DNA of 64,000 nucleotides, from NCBI RefSeq assembly GCF_024733015.1, contig NZ_JANKJG010000012.1, positions 80,547 to 144,546 of the forward strand, read 5' to 3'. The position numbers and the translations under genes were made by a program. Of this stretch, positions 36,993-45,230 are shown piece after piece. Below the pieces are notes generated by a model. That model saw only the letters and a list, made by a program, of their open reading frames with translations. It had not been told where the DNA came from and did no database searches. Position 1 is the first letter of the stretch; every line of letters begins with the position of its first letter. Origin of the DNA: Pseudosulfitobacter koreensis. Its GTDB lineage: Bacteria; Pseudomonadota; Alphaproteobacteria; Rhodobacterales; Rhodobacteraceae.

Positions 36993-37783
36993 AGCGAACG
37001 GCTCGAAGAGGACATTCGCTTGAAACAGACGCGCCGCTGTGTGGACCTGTCGCGGTTTGATGCCGCAGAGCCCTGATCTCCAGTCCTTGATCCATGAGGG
37101 CCGAGGCGATTTCGCCCAATCCGTGCATCCATGCGTAGACCCGGCTGTTTTTCAGAGTAGCACCAGCGTTGGAGTAATCCTGCGTTTCGTCCAACTCCAG
37201 CGGCTCGCGCTCGAAATAGGGAACAAACCAGCCAGGCTTGCCCGGGGTGCCGGTCACGCAATCGTCGAAGACGAGAGCTGAGGGATGCCCATCGGCCAGA
37301 TAGAGCACGCCGCCCGGCTTCAGGCACGCCGTGACGACTGCCGCCCATTTTGTCACATCGGGCAGCCAGCCGATGCAACCCCAGGTGACGTAGACGAGAT
37401 CGTAACAGCCGGTGTCGGGCAGGTGGTCGAGTGTGTCGTAGACATTGCATTCGATAAACGATGCGCGCTCGTTCCGCCCCAGTTCGGTGGCTAGCGCGGT
37501 GGCCGTCCGGATCGCCTCGGACGAGAAATCCACGCCGGTCACGATCGCGCCACGCTGTGCCAGCGCGAGGCTGGCTGTCGGCCCCGAAATGGCATTGCAG
37601 GTGGAGCACCCGCTTGCCGTCGAGCGGGCCGACCAGTTCGGGCAGTTCCCGCTCTTCCAGCGCGTCTAGGCGGCCGTGGCCGGCGCGCAGCCCGGTCAGG
37701 TCGAGGCCGCCGGGTGCAATATGCACCGCGACCCGCTCATCCCAGCTGGCGCGGTTCGCGTCAAAGATCGTGTCGAGGTTCAT
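36931..37783 (-). pseudogene. class I SAM-dependent methyltransferase, frameshifted and 3'-truncated
   Basis: The N-terminal part (MNLDTIFDANRASWDERVAVH, LRAGHGRLDALEERELPEL, RVLHLQCHFG) and the C-terminal part (VTGVDFSSEAIRTA, VYVTWGCIGWLPD, LYLADGHPSALVFDD, GWFVPYF) are in different frames. The shift coincides with a tandem GGCTGGCT (37569-37576): removing one 4-bp unit restores the reading frame. The family match ends near 37060 (after GLEIRALRH), so roughly the last 40-50 residues are missing or replaced. The loss abuts the phosphatase gene of the accessory module, suggesting that module's arrival removed the end. Confidence 0.8.
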
Positions 37784-37958
37784 TTCGAGCACCCTCAGTC
37801 TCGGCTAAAGCATCGGACACCTCCGACAAACATCGGATGGTGCAAAATCATGCATGTGCAAAGTTGACCCCTGGTACAGTCACGGTGCTCCGATCAATCC
37901 TGCCCATGTTTCCCGGGGTAGATTGCTCGGGCAACGCGATGGCACGGCCCGTTCCCGT

Positions 37959-38879
37959 CTATCGAAGGGTCAGCCGTATCTGTTCCTTCAGCCAATCCCG
38001 CAGCAGCCGAACTCCTTGCGATTCCGCCAGCTCAGATGTTGTGACCAACCAGTAGGCTGACGACACACGAACCGTCCTTCCGACCGGCCTGAGAAGCCCG
38101 TGCCGGATGTCGTCCTCGATCAGCAGGCTTCTGCCGAGAGCGACGCCCAAGCCGCCGATGGCGCCCTGAAGCATGAGGTCTGCGCGGTCGAAATGTTGTG
38201 AAGGCTTAACACGACCGTCGTTCAGACCCAGAAGTTTCCAATAGTCCTCCCAAGTCGTTCCGGTTCGGAATTTCTCGGCGCCGCTATCCGCGAGGATGGG
38301 GACGCTTCCATCTCTCAGGGCGGCTTCCTGAAGCCGCCCTGCGCCGGGATAGGATGTTCCGATCACCGGCTGGATGTGGCATTTCGACAAACGTATGGCG
38401 TGCAGTCCAGGGTAGGGACCCGGGCCGAACCGGAAACCGGCATCGACGTCGCCCGTGTCGAAACCTGCGAGGCCTTCACGCACGTCCAGTGACAGGTCTA
38501 TACCGGCGCGCTGCGCATCCGGCAGTCGTGCGATCAGCCATTTCATCGCAAGCGAAGAATGAACCGAAAGTCGGATCGCCTTTTCCGACTTCATCGCACG
38601 CGCGGCGACCAGCGCGCGCTCTACTTCGTCCAACGAACGGTTAGCGGCCTGACACAATATTTCGCCCGCACGATTGGGGCGCACGCGGCGTGTCGTTCGG
38701 TCAAAGAGGGCCAACCCGAGCGCCGCTTCCAGGGCGCGGATGCGATGGCTGACCGCGCTGGGATCCAGCCCGAGATCCTGCGCTGCCCCGGCAAAGCTGC
38801 CGCGACGAGAAACGGCAGTGAGCAATGTGATGGACTGAACCAGCTTCGTCAGCGCGTCACCACTCGGAGATCCAATCAT
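37959..38879 (-). CDS. LysR family transcriptional regulator (GcvA-like)
   Basis: 306-residue LysR protein. HTH: LLTAVSRRGSFAGAAQDLGL and DPSAVSHRIRALEAALG (residues about 17-55), then a two-lobe effector domain (LSVHSSLAMKWLIARL; FRFGPGPYPGLHA). It diverges from a small membrane protein and PhzF-like gene; a dyad of LysR-operator size lies in the shared gap. Confidence 0.88.
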   Translation of the reverse strand: MIGSPSGDALTKLVQSITLLTAVSRRGSFAGAAQDLGLDPSAVSHRIRALEAALGLALFDRTTRRVRPNRAGEILCQAANRSLDEVERALVAARAMKSEKAIRLSVHSSLAMKWLIARLPDAQRAGIDLSLDVREGLAGFDTGDVDAGFRFGPGPYPGLHAIRLSKCHIQPVIGTSYPGAGRLQEAALRDGSVPILADSGAEKFRTGTTWEDYWKLLGLNDGRVKPSQHFDRADLMLQGAIGGLGVALGRSLLIEDDIRHGLLRPVGRTVRVSSAYWLVTTSELAESQGVRLLRDWLKEQIRLTLR

Positions 38880-38978
38880 GAGAAAATTTCACTGTTTCAT
38901 GTTGGAGAGCATCTTGGTCGATATGCTTATATCCTCCACCAATATGACATCGGCGATCGGTGATCGTCGTGAGACCAA

Positions 38979-38991
38979 GTGAAAACTTCAC
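38979..38991. promoter_or_regulatory. candidate LysR operator dyad
   Basis: GTGAA-AAC-TTCAC, a perfect 5-bp inverted repeat with 3-nt spacer, lies in the 172-nt gap between the divergent LysR and small-membrane-protein genes. A looser relative (TGAGAAAATTTCAC, 38879-38892) overlaps the LysR start codon, fitting autoregulation. Confidence 0.4.
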
Positions 38992-39051
38992 ACTAATCGG
39001 CGCGATTGTCCAGATGGAACGCCCAAGCCGACTGAAACCGGAGACCACCAC

Positions 39052-39267
39052 ATGCACACTGTCGATCACACTGGCCCGATGAAATCGGACTTCGAACGCA
39101 TCCGAAAATCGGACACTTTCCGGGTTGCGTTGATCCTCGCGGTCTTTGCCGCCACGGCTATGGCGCTTTCGGCTCTCTCGAGCGATTTCGGCCTCGCGAC
39201 GCAGCCCTCCGCTCAGGCGGCGGGCATCGAGGACTGGCACGGCAATGTCGCCCGGACAGGCAGATAG
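39052..39267 (+). CDS. small single-pass membrane protein
   Basis: 71 residues: a charged N-terminus (SDFERIRKSDTFR), one hydrophobic helix (VALILAVFAATAMALSAL) and a short tail. GGAGA lies upstream of ATG. No family recognised. It is 18 nt before the PhzF-like gene and probably co-transcribed under the divergent LysR regulator. Confidence 0.6.
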   Translation: MHTVDHTGPMKSDFERIRKSDTFRVALILAVFAATAMALSALSSDFGLATQPSAQAAGIEDWHGNVARTGR

Positions 39268-39285
39268 ACAGGAATGGAGAGACCG

Positions 39286-40212
39286 ATGTCAAAACATGAC
39301 AAGCAAGCCAGACATGCCGTTGCCGTACACGTCGTCAATGCGTTCACCTTGAACGGCTCCGGCGGCAATCCGGCCGGTGTGGTCCTCGACGCCGACGCCT
39401 TAAACGAAGCCGCCATGCAGTCGATCGCCGCGCAAACGGGGCTGTCGGAGGCGGCCTTCGTGTCACGGTCGCCGACCGAAGGGGCCCGGCTCGACTTCTT
39501 CACGCCAACCCGGCGCATCGCGCATTGCGGGCATGCCACCATCGCGGCGTTCGCGTTGATGCGCGCCGACGGGCGCATTTCGGATGGACCCACGTCGAAA
39601 CATACAGTCGACGGCCCCCGACGCATTCATGTCCGGGACGGTGCAGTATTCATGGAGCAACGGGCGCCCCGCTATCTGACGCAGGCCGACTGGGCCGGAA
39701 CGGGGGTGGCACAGGTCGACGTTCTGGCGGCGATCGGGTTGAGTGCGGACCGTCTGGACCTGCGCGTCGCGCCCCAGGTCGTCGACACCGGCAACCGGTT
39801 CCTTCTGATCGGGGTGGCAAGTGAGGGGGACCTCGCCGGGCTCAGTGTGGACCAGGGGGCGGTGGCGCGGATCAGCGATGCGCTGGACCTCATCGGCTTC
39901 TATGTATTTGCCGTCACGGGCGATCGAGGCTTGTCCCATGCCACCACGCGCATGTTCGCACCTCGCTATGGCATCCCGGAGGAAAGCGCCACGGGCATGG
40001 CCGCCGGTCCGCTCGCCTGCCTGCTGCACGACGTCCTGGGCGACCGGCGGACGCATTTCGTCATCGAACAGGGACGCTTCATGCCCAGCCCGAGTGTCAG
40101 CCGGATTCTCGTCGATCTGGAAATCGAAGGCGGCGGGATCGCCAGTCTCATGGCCGGGGGCGAAGGACAGACGGCGCGAACCCTGCAAATCGAACCTTGT
40201 CAGCCTGTGTGA
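39286..40212 (+). CDS. PhzF family isomerase/epimerase-like protein
   Basis: 308-residue protein of the PhzF fold (two diaminopimelate-epimerase-like halves). Characteristic runs: VVNAFTLNGSGGNPAGVVLDAD, TGLSEAAFVS with the conserved glutamate, FFTPTRRIAHCGHATIAAF and RMFAPRYGIPEESATGMAAGPLAC. Biological substrate is unknown; phenazine synthesis genes are absent, so it is not evidence for phenazine production. GGAGA sets ATG 39286. Confidence 0.88.
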   Translation: MSKHDKQARHAVAVHVVNAFTLNGSGGNPAGVVLDADALNEAAMQSIAAQTGLSEAAFVSRSPTEGARLDFFTPTRRIAHCGHATIAAFALMRADGRISDGPTSKHTVDGPRRIHVRDGAVFMEQRAPRYLTQADWAGTGVAQVDVLAAIGLSADRLDLRVAPQVVDTGNRFLLIGVASEGDLAGLSVDQGAVARISDALDLIGFYVFAVTGDRGLSHATTRMFAPRYGIPEESATGMAAGPLACLLHDVLGDRRTHFVIEQGRFMPSPSVSRILVDLEIEGGGIASLMAGGEGQTARTLQIEPCQPV

Positions 40213-40627
40213 AACAGACATCGATAGCTGTCTGTCGCTCGGATCGGGCTGGTTGCCACGAGGACAAAGCCGGTCCGGCGTGCCACCTGTGCCGGGCCGG
40301 GTCAAGTCATGACCGAAATGCGTCTCTTCGTTGGCCTGGTTCCTGCACCGACCATGCGTGAGAACGTTCCAACAGCCAACAGATATTCGTTTTTTCCGTT
40401 TCGCATTACCAAATCCACCGCAACCACCCTCAGCGCGCGCCCCGCATGCCGACATCTGGCCTTGCTTGGCAGCAGATTCGCCTCGAGCGTGACCGAAACA
40501 TGTTGCGTCGACGTGCGGTATTGCAACCCGATGACGCGGATGCTGACCTCGTCGCTCGCTTCATCATGCGATCGCCGGTCCGGTCGCGAAGCAATTGCCA
40601 AGGATTTTTCTGAACCGGGCGACTGAT
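40213..40627. other. 415-nt stretch without a supported gene
   Basis: Open frames exist on both strands (40309-40626 plus; 40302-40799 minus) but neither has a ribosome site, hydrophobic pattern or recognisable motif, and they overlap one another. No terminator or repeat seen. Confidence 0.4.
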
Positions 40628-40945
40628 CTACAAGTTCAGAACAATGTGGCGGGCAATCCCGTAGATATAAAAGATCGCGAAGACGACGTTGATGTACTGC
40701 AATTGCCGTTCTGATCTGAGCCATCCGAAATAGATCCAGATTAGGCAAAATGGCAGGCTCGACGTCATCGCGGCCAGTTGCCAGCCCTGCACGACGCAAA
40801 GCGTGCTACCCAGTCCAAGCGCAAAAGTGATCCACTTGAGCGGCTGCTCAAACACAGTGAGGATCCGCAGGGCTGTGCCTGCGGCGCTTGCGGGATGTGT
40901 TTCGTCTTGAGGATACATCTTGTCACGTCGCAGATGTTGCTCCAT
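40628..40945 (-). CDS. small integral membrane protein
   Basis: 105 residues (or 96 from ATG 40918) with two or three hydrophobic segments (WITFALGLGSTLCVVQGW; SSLPFCLIWIYFGWL; INVVFAIFYIYGIARHIVL). It looks like the small two/three-helix membrane proteins common in Roseobacter genomes; no function is recognised. It follows the secreted AhpD-like gene on the same strand after a hairpin. Confidence 0.6.
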   Translation of the reverse strand: MEQHLRRDKMYPQDETHPASAAGTALRILTVFEQPLKWITFALGLGSTLCVVQGWQLAAMTSSLPFCLIWIYFGWLRSERQLQYINVVFAIFYIYGIARHIVLNL

Positions 40946-40961
40946 CCCGCACTTCCGGCGC

Positions 40962-40995
40962 AGCGGACCCTCCGTCCTTCGGGGGAGGGTCCGCT
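40962..40995. terminator. strong hairpin between AhpD-like and small membrane protein genes
   Basis: Perfect 12-bp stem (arms AGCGGACCCTCC and GGAGGGTCCGCT, 10-nt loop). No T-run follows on either strand, so it may be an attenuating or mRNA-stabilising structure rather than a classical terminator. Confidence 0.55.
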
Positions 40996-41026
40996 CTTCG
41001 CCGTCTGCCCGGACCAGTAGCAGCTA

Positions 41027-41452
41027 TCAGCCCCCCATCTCTTCGCGGAACTGGTCGAAGTCGATCTGCAGCCCGTTGAGGATCGTCGACCAGTGACGCG
41101 TCAACGCGGCCTGACCCACGGCCTCTTTGATCTCGCCTTCAGTGGCCCCGGCGGCGCGCGCCGCTTCTGTGTCGGCGAAGACGCAGTATTGGCATGGAAT
41201 TTGCGCGCCCACGGCGATGTTGATGAGCGCCTTGACCTTGGGCGACAGTTCCGTCTTGTCGCTGAACTCCATGTCGCGGGTCATGATCCAGGCGCCGCGA
41301 ATGCCATGCTCGGGGTATTCCTGCATGAACGTGGGCACGAAGCCGAACGCTTCCTTGATCTCGGAATAGGTTTCGGCGGCGGTTTCCTGCGCGGAAACGG
41401 GTGCCGAGAAGGCGGCCACCGCGACGACAGCGGCCATGAGATAAGTCTTCAT
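41027..41452 (-). CDS. secreted carboxymuconolactone decarboxylase/AhpD-like protein
   Basis: 141 residues. A signal peptide (MKTYLMAAVVAVAAFSAPVSA) precedes one AhpD-like domain with the CxxC redox pair in GAQIPCQYCVFAD and the conserved downstream AARAAGATEGEIKEAV. Cytosolic AhpD reduces alkyl-hydroperoxide reductase; an exported version suggests a periplasmic thiol peroxidase or redox role. GGAGA precedes ATG 41452; the longer frame would hide the signal. Confidence 0.82.
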   Translation of the reverse strand: MKTYLMAAVVAVAAFSAPVSAQETAAETYSEIKEAFGFVPTFMQEYPEHGIRGAWIMTRDMEFSDKTELSPKVKALINIAVGAQIPCQYCVFADTEAARAAGATEGEIKEAVGQAALTRHWSTILNGLQIDFDQFREEMGG

Positions 41453-41674
41453 TTCTGTTCTCCAGATTTGCTTGGGTGAGCGCCGCCGGACAGCGCGTCC
41501 GGGGCTGGCGGCTTTCTGGATCAAGCCGCGCCCGGAACCTAGTCAACCTCTGGTCCGCCCTCTTAAAATGCGGAGAACGTCAAGTATTTTCAAAACATTG
41601 AAGGGTTGCCGCGCCCACGCTTCACGCGCGGGAATCCGGTCCGACTTGACTTCCGGTACAGTCGCCCCGCGGGG

Positions 41675-42295
41675 TCAGCACGGGTTGGCGGGGCTGAACA
41701 GCAGCTTTATGTAGGACCGCAGAAGGACGATCTGCTCGGCCAATACCTTGGGTTCCCCGACCGCGCGCGACATCACGATGCCCCCCTCAACGGTGCTAGA
41801 GATCATGTCGGCGACCGTGCGAAGGTCCACGCCGTCGCGTGGCGGATAGATGGCCGCGATCTCCTGCAGCATGCCGAGGAAGCGTTCGCGCCAGATCAGG
41901 ATGGCCTGCCGGTTCAGCGTTCGGACGTCCCGGTCGAACATCCGTTCGGAATAGGCTACCGTGGCGACCAGGCAGCCGGGGTGACCGTTCGGCAGATCGC
42001 CCATCATCTCGGACAGCATCTTGAGACCGATCAGGAAGGAGTGCAGCGGGTCGCCGTGCAGCTCTCGGGCGCGGGTGAACACGTCGTCGAGAATGGCTTC
42101 CTCGGTGTCAAGATAGCGTTGCAGCAAAGCGCGAGCGAGTTCGTTCTTGTCCTTGAAGTGGTAGAAGAACCCGCTCTTGGTGATCTCGGCCTCGGCGATG
42201 ATCTCGTCGATGGAGGTCGCACCGAAGCCTTTCGACAGAATGCCGGACTCGGCGATGTCGAGGATAAGCTCCCGCTTCGATTTGACTTTCTCCAT
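41675..42295 (-). CDS. TetR/AcrR family transcriptional regulator
   Basis: 206 residues. The N-terminal HTH (ILDIAESGILSKGFGATSIDEII, then AEITKSGFFYHFKDKNELA) is typical TetR; the C-terminal ligand domain is helical. It diverges from the DUF1127-like/homocysteine-methyltransferase operon, and a long palindrome lies in the gap, so it most likely represses that operon. Confidence 0.9.
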   Translation of the reverse strand: MEKVKSKRELILDIAESGILSKGFGATSIDEIIAEAEITKSGFFYHFKDKNELARALLQRYLDTEEAILDDVFTRARELHGDPLHSFLIGLKMLSEMMGDLPNGHPGCLVATVAYSERMFDRDVRTLNRQAILIWRERFLGMLQEIAAIYPPRDGVDLRTVADMISSTVEGGIVMSRAVGEPKVLAEQIVLLRSYIKLLFSPANPC

Positions 42296-42382
42296 CGCAA
42301 GGCCCTCCGCCTGATCACCTGTACCGCAAGTGCAGTCTTCGCCCCGGCTTTATGAACGACCACACAGTTAGCGCTGACAGCC

Positions 42383-42410
42383 CTTTGACAAATATAGGTA
42401 TTTCGCAAAG
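42383..42410. promoter_or_regulatory. 28-bp TetR-type operator dyad
   Basis: A nested palindrome: CTTTG, 2 nt, AAATA, TAGG, TATTT, 2 nt, CAAAG. Both arm pairs are perfect. A TTGACA (-35-like) lies inside it. Located between the divergent TetR gene and the small-peptide/methyltransferase operon, it is the obvious repressor site. Confidence 0.7.
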
Positions 42411-42517
42411 GCCCTACACCGCACCACAAGTATTCTATCGCGTTTGCGGGGACACGTCCATCTTGGCGCCATCAGAGCCGCTAGCCGGCTTGCCATCCCC
42501 TCGCAAGGATTCAAACC

Positions 42518-42715
42518 ATGACCAAGATCCTTTTTGACCGGCCGCGGCGCCGATACATGGCCCCCTTCTACATGAGCCCGTTCTGGGTCTTCATCACGCG
42601 CGGCGGGCGGCCGTCGTCCTGCCCACCGCATCTCTCCGGATTGAGCGACCATATCCGGCGAGACATCGGGTTCGAGCCGCGCGAAACGCGCCGCCATTTC
42701 TCACATTATCTCTAG
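42518..42715 (+). CDS. small DUF1127 (YjiS)-like protein
   Basis: 65-residue Arg/Pro-rich peptide whose second half (LSGLSDHIRRDIGFEPRET) matches the DUF1127/YjiS-like pattern. AAGGA is placed normally before the ATG. First gene of a four-gene operon, 10 nt before the homocysteine-methyltransferase homologue. DUF1127 proteins have been tied to RNA turnover and phosphate/carbon stress in alphaproteobacteria; role here unknown. Confidence 0.6.
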   Translation: MTKILFDRPRRRYMAPFYMSPFWVFITRGGRPSSCPPHLSGLSDHIRRDIGFEPRETRRHFSHYL

Positions 42716-42725
42716 GACAAGACCA

Positions 42726-43673
42726 ATGATCACGAAACAATTCCCCGCACCCGCTCCCGGCCGTTACTTCCTCACCGAAGGCGGCATCGAGACCGAGATT
42801 ATGTACAAGTGGGGCTTCGATCTGCCCGAATTCGCGATGTTCCCGCTTCTGGAAAAGCGCGACTCGGCCGAAGCGATCCGCGGCATGTATCGTCGGTATC
42901 TCGACGTCGTCGCACGCCATGGCCATTCCGCGCTGATCGGCGGCTTCGACTATCGCGCCAGCCCTGATTGGGGGGCGAAGCTGGGCTATTCCCCCTCCGC
43001 GCTCGCCGAGGCCAATCTACGCTCTATCCAGTTCCTGCGCGATGTCGCCGCCGAATACGCCGGCCAGATCCCGTTGGCGCTGTTCTCGGGCTATGTCGGC
43101 CCACGCGGCGACGCCTACAGCCTGAACCGCAGCACCACGATCGACGAGGCCGAGGCCTATCACAGCGTCCAGTTGAAGACCCTGAAAAAGGCGAATGTCG
43201 ATCTGGCCTGGGCAGTCACATTCAACAATCCGGCCGAGGCGATCGGCGTGGTCCAGGCGGCCCGCCGCATCGGCCTGCCCGTGGCCGTGTCCTTCTCACT
43301 CGACAGCTCGCACCGTCTTTCATCTGGAATCGCGCTGGCGGAAGCGATCGCCATCGTAGATGCCGCGACGGACAACTATCCTGCCTTCTTTTCGCTCAAT
43401 TGCTCGCACCCGTTCGAGTTCGAGCCGGCGCTGGATGGCGGTGACTGGACCCGCCGCATCCGCTCGATCCGGCCGAACGCGGCGAAGATGGACAAGATCG
43501 CGCTCTGCAAGCTCGGCCACCTCGAGGAAGGCGACCCCGAAGAACTCGGCCGCCTGATGGCGGATGTCGGCCGGCGCTATCCGCGCATGGACATCTGGGG
43601 CGGCTGCTGCGGCACCGGGCATGTTCACCTGGAGGAGATCGCACGCCATCTTCCGCAGCCGGTGTCGGCATGA
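42726..43673 (+). CDS. homocysteine S-methyltransferase family protein
   Basis: 315-residue (beta/alpha)8 zinc enzyme. Zinc ligands: the Cys in FFSLNCSHPFEF and the paired Cys in IWGGCCGTGHVHLEEI. The N-terminus FLTEGGIETEIMYKWGFDLPEF is typical of the branch that is not MetE/MetH and uses small methyl donors such as S-methylmethionine or betaines. Its stop overlaps the start of the class V aminotransferase by 4 nt, implying a joint pathway. Confidence 0.87.
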   Translation: MITKQFPAPAPGRYFLTEGGIETEIMYKWGFDLPEFAMFPLLEKRDSAEAIRGMYRRYLDVVARHGHSALIGGFDYRASPDWGAKLGYSPSALAEANLRSIQFLRDVAAEYAGQIPLALFSGYVGPRGDAYSLNRSTTIDEAEAYHSVQLKTLKKANVDLAWAVTFNNPAEAIGVVQAARRIGLPVAVSFSLDSSHRLSSGIALAEAIAIVDAATDNYPAFFSLNCSHPFEFEPALDGGDWTRRIRSIRPNAAKMDKIALCKLGHLEEGDPEELGRLMADVGRRYPRMDIWGGCCGTGHVHLEEIARHLPQPVSA

Positions 43674-44863
43674 ACGTCGAGATGCTGCGCGCCGACACGC
43701 CCTCGTGCCGGAGTTACGTCCACGCCAACAACGCTGGCGCATCGCCGGTGCCGGAACCTGTTCACCAGGCAGTGCTGCGGCATCTCGATCTAGAGCGGCG
43801 GATCGGCGGATATGCGGCGCAGGAGGCGGCGGCGCAGGATCTGACCGCCTTCTATACCGAGGCGGCGGCGCTGATCGGCGCCCTCCCGGAGGAGATCGCC
43901 TTCATCGAGAACGCGACCCGCGCCTGGGACATGGCGTTCTACGGCATGAGGCTTCAGCCCGGGGACCGGATTGTGACCCATGCCTCTGAATACGTCTCGA
44001 ACGTGCTGGCCATGCTTCAGCGTGCTGAAGCGGCGGGGGTGCAAATCGACTTTGCCCCTAGCGACCCGTCCGGCCAGGTCGATGTAGCGGCGATGGAGCG
44101 GATGATCACGCCCCGCACGAAACTGATCGCCCTTACACATGTGCCGACGAGCGGAGGCTTAGTGAACCCGGCAGAGGACGCTGGAAGGCTCGCCCGGCAG
44201 CATGGCATCCACTTCCTGCTCGACGCCTGCCAGTCGGTCGGCCAGATCGACATCGACGTTGAAAGCATCGGCTGCGACATGCTCTGCGCGACGGGCCGCA
44301 AGTTCCTGCGCGGACCGCGCGGCACCGGATTCCTCTTTGTCCGGAAGACGATGATCGACCGACTGGAGCCTCCCTTCGTGGACCTATGGGCTGCCGACTG
44401 GACGGCGGCGGATGCCTACGAACTGCAGCCGAGCGCCCGCCGGTTTGAGACCTTCGAGCGGCATGTCGCCGGACAGATCGGCCTGTTGGAGGCGATCCGC
44501 TATGCCCGCGCCATCGGTCTGCCGCAGATCGAGGCCCGCATCACGGCGCTGGCCGAGGATCTGCGTCAGCGGCTCGCTGAGGTGCCGGGCATCCGCCTCC
44601 ACGACACCGGCGCGCGGCGCTGCGGGATAGTCACCTTCACCCGCAAAGGGGAGGTAGCCGAGCAAACCGCCCTGCGCCTCAGGCACGCCGGCGTGATGGT
44701 CTCGTTCACGCCGCGCGCCTACGCGAGGATCGACTTCGAAGCACGTGGCCTCGACGCTGTGGTGCGCGCCTCGCTGCATTGCTTTAACGATTTGAACGAC
44801 TTGGAAAGGCTGGTCGCCACCGTGGCGGGCGAGACGGGAGCAAGGAGCGTTCCCGATGTCTAA
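43670..44863 (+). CDS. class V aminotransferase-fold PLP enzyme (cysteine desulfurase/EgtE-like)
   Basis: 397 residues. The PLP-binding lysine is in LCATGRKFLRGPRGTGFLFV, preceded by LLDACQSVGQIDIDV (cofactor-ring Asp), HVPTSGGLVNP and IENATRAWDMAFYGM. The arrangement resembles NifS-like C-S lyases and the ergothioneine sulfoxide lyase EgtE rather than a true transaminase. Coupled to a homocysteine methyltransferase homologue, it suggests metabolism of a sulfur (or selenium) amino acid; the substrate is unknown. Confidence 0.85.
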   Translation: MNVEMLRADTPSCRSYVHANNAGASPVPEPVHQAVLRHLDLERRIGGYAAQEAAAQDLTAFYTEAAALIGALPEEIAFIENATRAWDMAFYGMRLQPGDRIVTHASEYVSNVLAMLQRAEAAGVQIDFAPSDPSGQVDVAAMERMITPRTKLIALTHVPTSGGLVNPAEDAGRLARQHGIHFLLDACQSVGQIDIDVESIGCDMLCATGRKFLRGPRGTGFLFVRKTMIDRLEPPFVDLWAADWTAADAYELQPSARRFETFERHVAGQIGLLEAIRYARAIGLPQIEARITALAEDLRQRLAEVPGIRLHDTGARRCGIVTFTRKGEVAEQTALRLRHAGVMVSFTPRAYARIDFEARGLDAVVRASLHCFNDLNDLERLVATVAGETGARSVPDV

Positions 44864-44909
44864 ATCGAATTGTAAGATCCACCACAGACCAACCTCGTTG
44901 GAGGCAACC

Positions 44910-45230
44910 ATGCTTGTGAGACTCTGGGAGACCCGCTTTGACCCGACGCGAAAAGCGGAACTGGTCGACTACGCGAACGACATCTCCTTGCCGGTTCTCG
45001 CCTCGCGCCCCGGATGCTGCGGTGTGCTGTTTTTCTCGCAAGGCGACCGCTGGATCACGCAGACTATCTGGAGCGATCAAAGGTCTCTGGAAGCCCTGGG
45101 CACGGACCCGGACTACACAAGGATCGTCGCGGGCATCCTGGCTCTGAATGTCCTCCAACTCGAACAGACAACCACGGTCTATGAGGTGAGCGGCGGCACC
45201 AACACGTTCTGCTCGGAGAAGCCCCAATGA
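44910..45230 (+). CDS. ABM (antibiotic biosynthesis monooxygenase)-like small protein
   Basis: 106 residues. MLVRLWETRFDPTRKAELVDYAN, then PGCCGVLFFSQGDRWITQTIW has the ferredoxin-like beta-alpha-beta pattern of dimeric alpha/beta-barrel (ABM) proteins. GGAGG lies before ATG 44910; an alternative ATG 44856 that overlaps the aminotransferase gene also has AAGGAG, so the start is not settled. Last intact gene of the operon. Confidence 0.6.
   Translation: MLVRLWETRFDPTRKAELVDYANDISLPVLASRPGCCGVLFFSQGDRWITQTIWSDQRSLEALGTDPDYTRIVAGILALNVLQLEQTTTVYEVSGGTNTFCSEKPQ

Noticed and set aside
39286..40212. Phenazine biosynthesis locus
   Set aside because: PhzF-fold proteins are widespread; no phzA-E genes are nearby.
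40309..40626. 105-codon plus-strand frame and overlapping minus-strand frame 40302-40799
   Set aside because: No ribosome site, Ser/Arg/Cys-rich, each on top of the other and overlapping the small membrane protein gene.
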